This document shows positions 24,123 through 33,224 of a stretch of 64,000 bases of DNA, piece by piece. Origin of the DNA: Nonomuraea endophytica (lineage in GTDB: Bacteria > Actinomycetota > Actinomycetes > Streptosporangiales > Streptosporangiaceae); NCBI RefSeq assembly GCF_014203235.1, contig NZ_JACHIN010000019.1:62001-126000 (forward strand), given 5' to 3'. Numbering within the stretch: position 1 is the first letter of the stretch; each line of letters opens with the position of its first letter. The position numbers and the translations under genes were made by a program. The notes beneath the pieces were generated by a model. It had not been told where the DNA came from, ran no database searches, and saw nothing but the letters and a program-made list of their open reading frames with translations.

Positions 24123-24746
24123 ATGCGTTCTCCAGCTCCAAGACTGAATATCGCAGCCATGACTCCGGCCACTCGGGCATTGGGTCCTGGATTGCGCGCG
24201 GCCGTGTGGGTTCAAGGGTGCCCATTCGACTGCCAGGGATGCATTGCTCCCGAATGGATTTCGGATATCCCGGCTCATTCGATGACGCCCGACGAGGTCG
24301 CCGAGCGCCTGCTCGCCGATCCGGAGGTGGACGGGCTGACGTTCTCGGGTGGTGAGCCCATGGCTCAGGCACGGGGGCTCGCGCGCGTCGCGGAGCTCGC
24401 CCGTGCGCGCAGAGACCTGTCCCTCATCTGCTTCACGGGCTTCCGGCTGGAACGGCTCGCGCGCGACCCTCCCGATCCAGGGGTGCCGGAGCTGCTGAGC
24501 CAGATCGACGTCCTGATCGACGGCCGCTACGTCGCCGCGCTCAACGACGGCACGGGCCTGCGCGGCAGCACGAACCAGCGTGTCCACCATCTCACTGACC
24601 GTCTGCGTGACGTCGACCTGGAGCATCAGCCGCGCCGCGCCGAGGTCACCCTGTCCGGCCGCGACCTGACGATCATCGGCATCCCGCCCCGCCACGTGCT
24701 GACCTCGCTCGGCGTGGCGACGGGAAGAGCGAAGGAGCCATCATGA
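24123..24746 (+). CDS. Radical-SAM 4Fe-4S protein, NrdG-activase-like
   Basis: A 207-residue protein with the radical-SAM cluster motif CPFDCQGC (Cys33, Cys37, Cys40) and the SAM-binding GGEP (76-79, FSGGEPMAQ). The opening LGPGLRAAVWVQGCPFDC resembles the activases of anaerobic ribonucleotide reductase, but no glycyl-radical enzyme is encoded nearby, so the target is unknown. It should use an Fe-S cluster and S-adenosylmethionine to make a radical in the cytosol. GTG 24096 and TTG 24114 are in frame upstream; I prefer the ATG at 24123. It is the first gene of the operon and overlaps the next by ATGA. Confidence 0.88.
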   Translation: MRSPAPRLNIAAMTPATRALGPGLRAAVWVQGCPFDCQGCIAPEWISDIPAHSMTPDEVAERLLADPEVDGLTFSGGEPMAQARGLARVAELARARRDLSLICFTGFRLERLARDPPDPGVPELLSQIDVLIDGRYVAALNDGTGLRGSTNQRVHHLTDRLRDVDLEHQPRRAEVTLSGRDLTIIGIPPRHVLTSLGVATGRAKEPS

Positions 24747-26131
24747 GCCGTGGCAAGCGCATCGTGGTCGACGAGGACGAATGGGCCCGGCTGCAGGCCG
24801 CGGCGAGGCGCCTTCGCGATCTCAACGAGAATCTGCCCAGTCTGCTCGATGACGTGCGCGGGGCCGTCCGTCGTGACCTCGACAGGGAGCTGTCCGTCGT
24901 CGCCGACCGGCAGAGCGCCTTCGAGGGCATGCTGGCCACCGCCGGCGAAAGCGTGCGTGATTTGGAACGTGCCACAACCGTCCGCCTGGACGAGCAGACG
25001 CGGCGCATGACCGAGCAGCGGACGGCCCTCACGCAGCGGGTCGACACCACCGCGGCCGAACTCCGGCAGGAGACGCTGCGCCTGCTCGACGCCGAGCGCG
25101 CCCGCGTGGACGACACGATCGCCAGGGAACGCGCCGAACGCGCCGGTCAGGTGGCACGGCTGCGCGAGGGGCTGAACGACCTGGTGTCGGACAAGGAGCG
25201 CGCGGCACGGGCGGCCCGCACGTGGCTGGCCGACGCCGCGGCCATGCGCGACTTCATCAGAGAACATCTGCCGCACGAGCGCTTCGCTCCCGGGCGGCTG
25301 GCCGCCCTGGAGCAGCGGATCGCGATGGCCGAGGGCAACGTGGCCGCGGGCCGGTCCGAGGCCGCGATCTCGGTGGCGCAGGAAACCTATCTCCAGCTCA
25401 GCGAGCTGCGGCTGGACCTGGAGATGCGCGACCGCGAATGGAGACAGGCGCGCGGCTCCGCCACCGGGCAATTGCGCATGGTCTCCGGCCTGATCCGGGA
25501 CAAGCATCTGTGCAAGGGCGTGAACCAGGACGATACCGAGAACGACAGCCTCGTCGAGGTGGACTGGTGGACCAGCGGAAAGCTCAGCCGGCTCGCCGTC
25601 GAGGTCGAGGATCTGCTGGAGCAGGTGGCCGACGACACGCGGGCGCCCGGCTCCGACGAACTGCGCGACCTCGTCGACCGCCAGGTCCCGATCCTGAAGC
25701 AACGGCTCCAGGAGATCGCTCAGGAGGCGGGGGCGCTACAGCTCGCCTCGCAGATCCGCGCGAACATCGCCGACAGCGTGATCCAGGTCCTGCAGGAGAA
25801 CGGTTATGGCCTGGACGACTACACCTACGAGGGCGAGGACTACCGGGCCATGCTCGTGGCCAAGGTTCGGCACAACGACGGCAGCGAGATCGTGATCCGG
25901 GTCGCGCCCGTGCCGGGCGACCCTCCCGGTTGCACGCTTGACATCGATTCCTTCGACACCGCGACCGGCTCGGACCTGATCCGCTGGGAACGGGCCCGCG
26001 CACTGGCGGAACGGCTGCGCGAGGAGGGCATCGAGGTCCGCGAACCCCAGGAGTCCGGCACGCCCGATCCGGCGGCCCGCGACGTGGAACGCCTGCGCCG
26101 CCCGCCGCAGACACGAGGCGAGGTGACATGA
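24743..26131 (+). CDS. Coiled-coil protein of the island operon
   Basis: A 462-residue, highly charged protein. Long helices from about residue 15 to 250 (for example LRQETLRLLDAERARVDDTI) predict extended coiled coils, with more helices to about 340. A compact C-terminal domain of about 90 residues (about 345-430) is beta-rich (YEGEDYRAMLVAKVRHNDGS, then IVIRVAPVPG). It has no membrane segment or catalytic motif. Coiled-coil partners of AAA+ and GTPase proteins often act as scaffolds. The start overlaps the radical-SAM stop and its end overlaps the AAA gene, both by ATGA. Confidence 0.85.
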   Translation: MSRGKRIVVDEDEWARLQAAARRLRDLNENLPSLLDDVRGAVRRDLDRELSVVADRQSAFEGMLATAGESVRDLERATTVRLDEQTRRMTEQRTALTQRVDTTAAELRQETLRLLDAERARVDDTIARERAERAGQVARLREGLNDLVSDKERAARAARTWLADAAAMRDFIREHLPHERFAPGRLAALEQRIAMAEGNVAAGRSEAAISVAQETYLQLSELRLDLEMRDREWRQARGSATGQLRMVSGLIRDKHLCKGVNQDDTENDSLVEVDWWTSGKLSRLAVEVEDLLEQVADDTRAPGSDELRDLVDRQVPILKQRLQEIAQEAGALQLASQIRANIADSVIQVLQENGYGLDDYTYEGEDYRAMLVAKVRHNDGSEIVIRVAPVPGDPPGCTLDIDSFDTATGSDLIRWERARALAERLREEGIEVREPQESGTPDPAARDVERLRRPPQTRGEVT

Positions 26132-27882
26132 GCCGAGGTGAGAGGAACGCGGTCGTGGTGGAACGGCTGGCCGAAGCGCTCCGGCTCGACTCGGGAGCGT
26201 CCATCCTGGCGTTGTACGGCCCCGGCACCGGCGACTCGTTCGTCTGCCTGGACTACCAGGAACGCAACCTGAAACCGGCGCTGTGGCAGCTCCTGCGCTC
26301 GGCCGGGTTCGACCGGGTGGTGTTCGGCTCGGTCGGCGAGCCGCTGCACTTCCTCGACGCCGAGTCCCGCGACATGTCGCTGACCGGGCGCATGGCCAGG
26401 AGCACCGCCGCGCCCGGTATGGGCCGGATGCGGCGGCTGAACGGGCCGCAGGGTGCCCGGATACAGCTGCCGCCGCCGGCGCAGCCTCGCGGCGGCACCG
26501 GAGAGATCCGCCCCGGCGGGACGATCACAGCACCGTACGCCGTGCAGACCCTGCACTCCTACATGACCCAGCCCGGCGTGCGCACGGCGCTGGTGATCGA
26601 GCGGGCCGAGGACTTCTTCCGGCACATCGGGGCCATCCGCGAACTCGCCGACCGCCTGGGCATGTGGGTACAGGACGGCGTCGGGGGCAACGTCTGCATT
26701 CTGGTGTTCTCCGCCGCCACCATGGACGGGGTGGTGCAGGCCGTACGCGACCAGGGCTCGGCCACCGCGCTGGCCGACTATCTGTCCCGCCAGGGCGTGA
26801 ACTCCGCGACCGGCGCGGCGGGGCGCGTGCCGGAACCGGGCCCCGCCGAACTGTCCAGGCTGATCCATCTGCTGCGCATCCGACATGGCCTGGTGATCGA
26901 CGACTGGACCGAGGCCGCGAAGCTCGTCGGTCTGATGAGCGCTGGCGAACCGCAGTCGGCCAGGACCTGGCTCAACCGCCTGTCCAAGGTGCGGCACCTC
27001 AACCGGCGCACGCTCAGCGCCTGGGTGACGGGCGAACCCGACGACCGCACCGCGCTGGAGGAGCTCACGGAGCTGACCGGCCTGACGAAGGTCAAGGAAC
27101 TGGTGAACCGGCTCCGGTCGCTGGCCCAGGTCCAGGCGGAACGGCAGCGTATGGGAGTGCCGCTGCCCGACCGCTCCAACCATCTCGTGTTCACCGGCAA
27201 TCCGGGCACCGGCAAGACCACGGTGGCCAGGATCATCGGCCGGCTCTACCGCGAGGCCGGCCTGCTCGCCCGCGGCCACGTGGTCGAGGTGGACACCGGC
27301 GACCTGGTGGGCGAGTTCGTCGGGCACACGCCCGCCAAGACCAGGGAGGTCGTGGACCGGGCCCTGGACGGCGTGCTCTTCCTGGACGAGGCCTATCGGC
27401 TGACCGAGGACGGCAGAGGCGGCTTCAACCGCGAGTCGCTGGACATCATCCTCACCCGGATGGAGAACGACCGCGACCGGCTCGTGGTGATCGCCGCGGG
27501 CTACACGCACAAGATGACCGAGTTCATCGCGGCCAACCCGGGGCTGCGCCGCCGGTTCCCGGCCCAGAACGAGATCGAGTTCCCCGACTACGAGCCCGAC
27601 GAACTGCTGCAGATCCTTCTCGGCATGCTCACAGCGATGCGCCACGCCGTGGACCCCTCGCTGAAGGACCTGCTCAAGCGGGTGGTCACCGGCCTCTATC
27701 TCGGGCGGGATCCCGCCACGTTCGGCAACGCGGGCGAGATGCGCAACCTGGCGCAGGCCCTGGACGAACACTGGGCCGAACGCATCGTCCGGACGGCGGG
27801 ACCGGCCGGGCTGAGGGCCGCGATGAACAAGCCGATGATGCCCGAGGACGTGCCCGCGACCTACCGGGAGGCGGCACGATGA
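26128..27882 (+). CDS. CbxX/CfqX-type AAA+ ATPase with degenerate N-terminal ATPase half
   Basis: A 584-residue protein. The C-terminal module (about 310-584) is an active-looking AAA+ domain of the CbxX/SpoVK group: Walker A GNPGTGKT (357-364), pore-like GDLVGEFVGHT, Walker B VLFLDEAY (Asp420-Glu421), then arginine-finger text LRRRFP. The N-terminal half (about 1-230) looks like a second P-loop fold that has lost its lysine: YGPGTGDS at residues 30-37 where GxxGxGKS would be expected, with a Walker-B-like ALVIERAEDF near 154-163. CbxX-type ATPases remodel protein complexes. It overlaps both neighbours by ATGA. Confidence 0.9.
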   Translation: MSRGERNAVVVERLAEALRLDSGASILALYGPGTGDSFVCLDYQERNLKPALWQLLRSAGFDRVVFGSVGEPLHFLDAESRDMSLTGRMARSTAAPGMGRMRRLNGPQGARIQLPPPAQPRGGTGEIRPGGTITAPYAVQTLHSYMTQPGVRTALVIERAEDFFRHIGAIRELADRLGMWVQDGVGGNVCILVFSAATMDGVVQAVRDQGSATALADYLSRQGVNSATGAAGRVPEPGPAELSRLIHLLRIRHGLVIDDWTEAAKLVGLMSAGEPQSARTWLNRLSKVRHLNRRTLSAWVTGEPDDRTALEELTELTGLTKVKELVNRLRSLAQVQAERQRMGVPLPDRSNHLVFTGNPGTGKTTVARIIGRLYREAGLLARGHVVEVDTGDLVGEFVGHTPAKTREVVDRALDGVLFLDEAYRLTEDGRGGFNRESLDIILTRMENDRDRLVVIAAGYTHKMTEFIAANPGLRRRFPAQNEIEFPDYEPDELLQILLGMLTAMRHAVDPSLKDLLKRVVTGLYLGRDPATFGNAGEMRNLAQALDEHWAERIVRTAGPAGLRAAMNKPMMPEDVPATYREAAR

Positions 27883-29678
27883 TTCCTCCGGTGCTGATCG
27901 GGGGCTCCGGCGAGATGGGCTGCCCGGTCTGCGGAGCCGTCTCCGCCGCCAGGACGTGCGGCGGATGCGGCTGGGAGCTGCTCGGAGAGCTGGTCATGGG
28001 GTCGGCCACGCCCGTGGACCGGCGCTCGCTGGAAGACCGGCTGGCCGCCGCGCGCCGGCTGCTGGACGTGCGGGCCGCGGTACGAGCCGCCCGCGGCTGC
28101 CCGGCCGAGCAGGAGCGGGCGTTGTTCGCCCTGGCCGGGACCACGCCTGATTCGCCCGACGCGGGCCGGGCGCGCTCCGCCGTACCAGAACTCATGCCGA
28201 TGGACCTGGCCACCGCGCTCAAGGACCTGCCCGCGGACGAGGACGTGCTGGTGGCCGAGATCGGGCCGGACGGGCTGGTCCTCGGCGGCGAGGTGATCGC
28301 GTGGGACCGGCTGATCCCCTCGCTCAGCTCCGATCCGCTGAGCCGGCGCTTCCAGCTCGCGGGCGGCCGCGCGGCCGAGCTGCCCGGCCGGGACGCCTTG
28401 GAGGCGGCCATCGACGCGTCCCTGCCGGCGGCAAGGGGCGAGAAGGCGGTCGTCATCCTCGAACGCTGTCCCGACTGGCCGCTCGCCGCCCGGCTGGCGG
28501 CCCACCTGGCGGCGCGGTACGCGGCGGTGAAGACGGTCACCACCGACGCGCCCGCCGCCGCCGTCGCCGCCCGGCTGGCGGGCGGCACGTTCCTTCCCCA
28601 CGACTACGCGCTGGTGCTGGCCCGCCCGGGGCAGGTGGCGGGTGGTTTCCTGCTGGAGCCGCGCACCTTGTTCCCGGCCGGGATCGACGCCGGATCCGCC
28701 GCCGTCGCGGAGGTACGGGTCTGCGCGCCGCCCGCCCCCGGCGGCGTCGAGCGGATCGCGCTCAAGATCCCGGTGGTGGCGCTGACCGGTGAGCGGCGCG
28801 ACGGCTGGAAGCCGGTGCGGATCGTCGAGCTGGACCTCGCACCCGGCGAGTCGGCCACCCTGGCCTTTACCCTGAACGGGCCGGGCCGGGTGGACGTCGC
28901 GGCGTCCACGGGAACCGTGCGCGAGTCCGCGGCGAGCTGGTCCGGCCTGCTCACCGAGCTGGATCAGGCCAGGCTCGACCTGCCGCTCGACCTGGTGGTG
29001 CTGGTGGAGCTCGGCGGGCCGCGCAACCACGAGCGGGTCGCCGCCGTCGTCGACATCGTGGAACACGTCCAGCGCGGTCGGCCGGGCGGGCAGGTGCGGG
29101 TCGCGGTGATCCTCTACTGGGATCACGAGATCAGCAAGCGGCGCGGCGCCGCTCCCAAAGAGGAGCCGCCCAGCGTGACGCCGTTCCAGAACTCCGCCGA
29201 CGCGCTGAACGACCTGCGCTTCCTGCTGGACAGCGACTACAGCGCCGACTACGAGTACCCGGAGGCGGTCGCGCTGGAGGACGCGCTGCACGCGGTCGAG
29301 GAACTGGAGACGTGGAGGCACGGCGACCGTGCCCTGCTGGTCTCCGCCACCAGGGCGCCGCATCCCGCCGGCGACCAGGAGCACAAGACGATGGTCAGGC
29401 GGTGTCCGCTGGGACTCGACTGGCGTACGGCGCTGACCGAGCCGTCCGACTGGCTCGGAAGGACCGTCCTGCTGGTCGACTCCGGCGCCAGGCCGGCCAA
29501 CATGCACGAGCGCGAGGCGGCCAGAAGGGCGGAGGCCGTCTGGGAGGAGTTCCGCGCGGCCCGCTGGGACCTGGTCTCCCACGATGACGACGACGCGATC
29601 AAGACCGCCGCCAACACCCTGGCCCCGCCTTCGGCCGTCGCGCGGCCCGTCCCCATCCCGTTCACCGCCTCGCGCTGA
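27879..29678 (+). CDS. Zinc-ribbon protein with vWA-like middle region
   Basis: A 599-residue protein with an N-terminal zinc ribbon (CPVC at Cys15/Cys18 and CGGC at Cys27/Cys30). A helical segment and two alpha/beta regions follow. The last (about 365-600, opening LPLDLVVLVELGG and RVAVILYWDHEI) has the strand order of a von Willebrand A domain, but I see no intact DxSxS metal site. It is probably an adaptor in the operon's complex; zinc-ribbon plus vWA-like layouts occur in other NTPase-associated systems. The ATG (27879) overlaps the AAA stop. Family not recognised with certainty. Confidence 0.75.
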   Translation: MIPPVLIGGSGEMGCPVCGAVSAARTCGGCGWELLGELVMGSATPVDRRSLEDRLAAARRLLDVRAAVRAARGCPAEQERALFALAGTTPDSPDAGRARSAVPELMPMDLATALKDLPADEDVLVAEIGPDGLVLGGEVIAWDRLIPSLSSDPLSRRFQLAGGRAAELPGRDALEAAIDASLPAARGEKAVVILERCPDWPLAARLAAHLAARYAAVKTVTTDAPAAAVAARLAGGTFLPHDYALVLARPGQVAGGFLLEPRTLFPAGIDAGSAAVAEVRVCAPPAPGGVERIALKIPVVALTGERRDGWKPVRIVELDLAPGESATLAFTLNGPGRVDVAASTGTVRESAASWSGLLTELDQARLDLPLDLVVLVELGGPRNHERVAAVVDIVEHVQRGRPGGQVRVAVILYWDHEISKRRGAAPKEEPPSVTPFQNSADALNDLRFLLDSDYSADYEYPEAVALEDALHAVEELETWRHGDRALLVSATRAPHPAGDQEHKTMVRRCPLGLDWRTALTEPSDWLGRTVLLVDSGARPANMHEREAARRAEAVWEEFRAARWDLVSHDDDDAIKTAANTLAPPSAVARPVPIPFTASR

Positions 29679-29691
29679 GTAAAGGAGCACC

Positions 29692-30816
29692 GTGGCCACA
29701 CCTTCGCAGGGCCCGCAGGCCGACTACGAGCGGGCCGAACCCGGCCACGCTGAACCGCCCCCTCAGCAGACCCGCACCGCGCCGGAGGCGCCCCTCGCCT
29801 GGCCGGGTGACTCGGAGGTGCGCATCGTGCTGTGGGGACCGACCTTCTCCGGCAAGACCACCTTCCTCGGCGCCTTGTTCCTGGCGCCTGAGCGCATCGA
29901 GGGCTTCGGCACCTGGAACATCATCCCGCTGAGCGAGGAGTCCTCGTTGTTCCAGCGGGCGATCGTGAAGACGCTGGAGGACGGACACGCCTTCCCGCCC
30001 AAGACGCTGACCGAGGGCAAGCCGCTGGCCTGGCGGTTCGTGGGGGACCTGATCGGCAGCGGGCACAGCCGCCGCCTCATGCCGTTCCGGGTGCCGTCCA
30101 GGTTGCGCGGCGGCGGCTGGAACCGCTCCGGCGACACGGTCACCTTCACCCTGCACATCCAGGACCTGCCGGGCGAGGCATACGACTTCAGCAAGCCGTA
30201 CCCGAACCAGAACGCGATCATCAGGCATCTCGCCGACGCCAACGCGCTGATCTACCTGCACGACCCGCTCCGCGACGCCGACGAGTTCGAGGCCCTGACC
30301 ATGGGCTTCTTCCGCGACATGACCGAGGCGCTGCAGACGTACGACCCGGACAAGCTGATCAAGGGACGGCTGCACCACCACGTGGCGACCTGCGTCACCA
30401 AGTTCGACCACCCCGCGATCTACCGCGAGGCGCTGAAGCAGACCTTCGCGCTGTGCGATCCGGAGCCGCCGCACGCCCCCAGGGTCACCGACGAGAACGG
30501 CAAGGCGTTCTTCGCCTGGATCTGCGACCTCTACCGGGACGAGGGGGTGAACTACATGCGCGCCGCGCTGGAGACCAAATTCCTGCCACAGCGAGTGCGG
30601 TACTACGCGACGTCCGCCATCGGCTTCTACCAGAAGAACGGGCAGGTCAACCTCGACGACTGCGTGAACAGCGGTCCGGTGCCCGATCCGGTCACCGGGA
30701 AGATGGTCAACGGCATCCGTGGCCCGCTGCACCCGATCAACGTGCTGGAACCGCTGGTCAACCTGGCGATGGCGGTCCGCAAGGCCAAGCCGGGCACGCC
30801 GGGTGGTGGGCGATGA
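29692..30816 (+). CDS. TRAFAC-type GTPase (double-GTPase-like)
   Basis: A 374-residue protein from a GTG start with a GGAG ribosome-binding site. A Pro-rich tail (1 to about 38) precedes a GTPase domain: G1 GPTFSGKT (49-56), G3-like DLPG in IQDLPGEAYD (158-161), and G4 TKFD (236-239), which favours guanine nucleotides. The domain is larger than Ras-like GTPases. It resembles the GTPases found with GAP1 proteins in predicted actinobacterial conflict systems. It should switch on GTP and recruit the two downstream GAP1-like proteins. It is the only operon gene with a real spacer before it (13 bases). Confidence 0.88.
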   Translation: MATPSQGPQADYERAEPGHAEPPPQQTRTAPEAPLAWPGDSEVRIVLWGPTFSGKTTFLGALFLAPERIEGFGTWNIIPLSEESSLFQRAIVKTLEDGHAFPPKTLTEGKPLAWRFVGDLIGSGHSRRLMPFRVPSRLRGGGWNRSGDTVTFTLHIQDLPGEAYDFSKPYPNQNAIIRHLADANALIYLHDPLRDADEFEALTMGFFRDMTEALQTYDPDKLIKGRLHHHVATCVTKFDHPAIYREALKQTFALCDPEPPHAPRVTDENGKAFFAWICDLYRDEGVNYMRAALETKFLPQRVRYYATSAIGFYQKNGQVNLDDCVNSGPVPDPVTGKMVNGIRGPLHPINVLEPLVNLAMAVRKAKPGTPGGGR

Positions 30817-33224
30817 GCGCAGGTCCGCCGGTGGAGCCGCGTGCGGTCAGTGCGCTGTGGGCGGTGTTCGGCAACGCCGAAGGCGGCGGCGCCGGCTACA
30901 CGGTGCTCCAGGCCAGCGACGACAAACTCGCCTTCTTCGAGCAGGAGATCCGGCGCTACCTGCCCGGGACCCCGCCGAACCGCGCCGATCCGCCGCCGCT
31001 GCCGTACTACACCTTCGCTCCCGGACCCGCCGCGCGGAACAAGGGCGCGCCCCTGATGTCGTTCAGCAGGCTCGAAGCCACCGACATCCTGGACGCCGCG
31101 GGACGCCCGAGCATCCGGCTGCGCTACTACAGCCCGACCTTCGCCGATCTGGTCGGGACGCCCGGTCCGGGGGAACCGCTGCTCGCCGGCTACACGGACC
31201 TGGCCGAGGCCATGGACGCCGCGCCCTCCCCATGGTCCGACCAGCCGCACATCACGCTGAACGTCCGCCCCGGCGGCTGGGGGGCGATCCAGGCCGGGGT
31301 GGCCCGCTTCCCCTTCGACTGGCTGGCATCGGGCGCCGCCGCGCTGCTGGCCGGTCGCGTCGTGATCACCGGTGCGGCGGCCGTGCCGGTCCCGGAACGG
31401 CTGGCCTGCCTGGACGCCATCGCCGGGTTGCTGCCTTTCGGCGTGCGGGCCTCGATCGCGGCGGCGACATGGGCCGACAGCGCCGCGGTGCACCAGCTGC
31501 GACTGTACTTCGGGGACACGGCCGGCCCCGAGGCCTACGAGCTGCGCTGGGATGGTACCTCGGGCGAGTTGAGCGACCGGGACGCCCGTGACTACCATGC
31601 CCTGCTCTGGCGCTGCCTGGACGACGGGGCGCCGGGTGACGGCGCGCCCACCGGCCTGCTCGAACCGCTGGCCCGACAGACCGGCCCTTTCGACCTGGAC
31701 AGTCCCGAGGCGATCGTGGCGGCGTTGCGCTCCAGGACGCTGATGGCGCCGGAGGCGGCGGTCAAGCGGCTGACGGGCTTGGAGGAGGATCGCGCCATGG
31801 TCCGGCAGGGGCTCTCCTCCGGCCGTGTCAACGCGACCAACACGACTGTGGAGGGGCGCGCGGCCTGCTGGGTCGAGCTGGTCAGAGACATCCACACGCC
31901 CCTGGATCCCGACCATCTGCGCCGGCTGGACCTGCCCTGCTCCGAGCGGTACCTGCACGTCATCGCCCGGGGGCTGACGCGGGTGCTCGGCGTGCCGGGC
32001 GGGCTCGGGGTCGCGCTGGAGTACGCCACCTGCGCTCGTTCACAGGGAACGCTCGGCGGGTTGCTCGTTCACGTGCTCGGCAAGCTGCGTTCGCACGACC
32101 CGGACCAGGTCGGCGCGTTCGCCAGGCTGGTCCGGGAGCTCGGCTACCCGCCGGAGCTCCGATCGCGGCTGGGCGAGGTGGACGACGTCACGGTGGCGCT
32201 GGTCGACCACGTCCTGGGCACCGATGCCGGTCAGGCCACCGAGTACGTCGGCTACCTGTGCGCGAAACGGCCTGAGCCGCAGTGGCTCCTGCCCTTGTGG
32301 CACCTTCTCGGCCGGCGGCCGTGGACGCCGCCGGTGAGGTTCGCCGATCCCTTCGCGGACATCGACGGCTATGAGGCCCTGGTCTTCGCCGCGGCCAGGC
32401 TGGGCGGGTGCACGGAACAGGGGGTTGGGATGATCTTCCCGCAGTTGCTGGAGATCGCGCTGGGCGACGACGGGAAGAGCCGGTTGCAGCCGTTCCTGCA
32501 CCTGGGCTCCGGCCCCTCCAGCGACGCCCTGCGCCTGCTGGTCGGCATCGACGCCGTGCCGGTCACCCCCGACCGGATACGTCCGCTGCACCCGTACCTG
32601 ACCGACATGCCGGCGCTGCGCGAGCGGCTGATCGGCCTGCTGACCGAACTCGGGCAGGCGCTCGACCTGCTGGACGTCGATCCGGAGCTCGACCGCGACC
32701 TGTGCGTGTGGATGCTGGAGCAGGAGACGAGGCTGACGAGGGACTGGCGGGTTCAGCCGCCAGACGAGGGGCTGCGGGAGCGACTGGCCAGAGCGGCCGG
32801 GCTGAACGACAGGCCGGGAGGCACGACGGACAGCCTGCGCCGGACGGCGCTGACCGACCTGCACCGGGCGGCCGGGCTCGCCGCCGTGCGCCGGGTGGCG
32901 AGGACCGGGGGACGGTCCCAGCTGGCCGAGGCGGTCGGCAAGGCACTGCTCCCGGACCTGGCGACGGAGGACCTGGTGGCCACGCTCGACACGGTCGAGG
33001 CCAAGGGGCTGGACGAGCTGTTCCGGCGGATCGCGGGGACCGACGAGGACCTGTACCACCGGCTTGCCGAACCGGTGCTGAAGGGACTGCTGGGCGCCGA
33101 ACGCGCGGCGGAGTTCGTCGCGCTGCAGCACGACTACCTGCTCGACGAGCAGGTCCGCGACGACGAGGAGTGGGACCGGCTGAAACGGCTCTCCCTGCTC
33201 TTGGACGGGCTCTGCGACTCATGA
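30813..33224 (+). CDS. GAP1-like GTPase-associated protein (large)
   Basis: An 803-residue soluble protein with no catalytic motif I recognise. An N-terminal alpha/beta domain (1 to about 260) contains the segment LACLDAIAGLLPFGVRASIA, which is repeated in diverged form in the next gene's product. The remaining 500 residues are mostly helical, with Leu/Arg-rich repeats. Size, content and position directly after the GTPase match the GTPase-associated protein 1 group (GAP1) as defined in comparative genomics. The role is inferred: effector or scaffold read out by the GTPase. Overlaps both neighbours by ATGA. Confidence 0.8.
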   Translation: MSAGPPVEPRAVSALWAVFGNAEGGGAGYTVLQASDDKLAFFEQEIRRYLPGTPPNRADPPPLPYYTFAPGPAARNKGAPLMSFSRLEATDILDAAGRPSIRLRYYSPTFADLVGTPGPGEPLLAGYTDLAEAMDAAPSPWSDQPHITLNVRPGGWGAIQAGVARFPFDWLASGAAALLAGRVVITGAAAVPVPERLACLDAIAGLLPFGVRASIAAATWADSAAVHQLRLYFGDTAGPEAYELRWDGTSGELSDRDARDYHALLWRCLDDGAPGDGAPTGLLEPLARQTGPFDLDSPEAIVAALRSRTLMAPEAAVKRLTGLEEDRAMVRQGLSSGRVNATNTTVEGRAACWVELVRDIHTPLDPDHLRRLDLPCSERYLHVIARGLTRVLGVPGGLGVALEYATCARSQGTLGGLLVHVLGKLRSHDPDQVGAFARLVRELGYPPELRSRLGEVDDVTVALVDHVLGTDAGQATEYVGYLCAKRPEPQWLLPLWHLLGRRPWTPPVRFADPFADIDGYEALVFAAARLGGCTEQGVGMIFPQLLEIALGDDGKSRLQPFLHLGSGPSSDALRLLVGIDAVPVTPDRIRPLHPYLTDMPALRERLIGLLTELGQALDLLDVDPELDRDLCVWMLEQETRLTRDWRVQPPDEGLRERLARAAGLNDRPGGTTDSLRRTALTDLHRAAGLAAVRRVARTGGRSQLAEAVGKALLPDLATEDLVATLDTVEAKGLDELFRRIAGTDEDLYHRLAEPVLKGLLGAERAAEFVALQHDYLLDEQVRDDEEWDRLKRLSLLLDGLCDS

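Noticed and set aside
24123..24746. Class III ribonucleotide-reductase system
   Set aside because: Only the activase-like gene is present; no nrdD-type glycyl-radical gene lies in the window.
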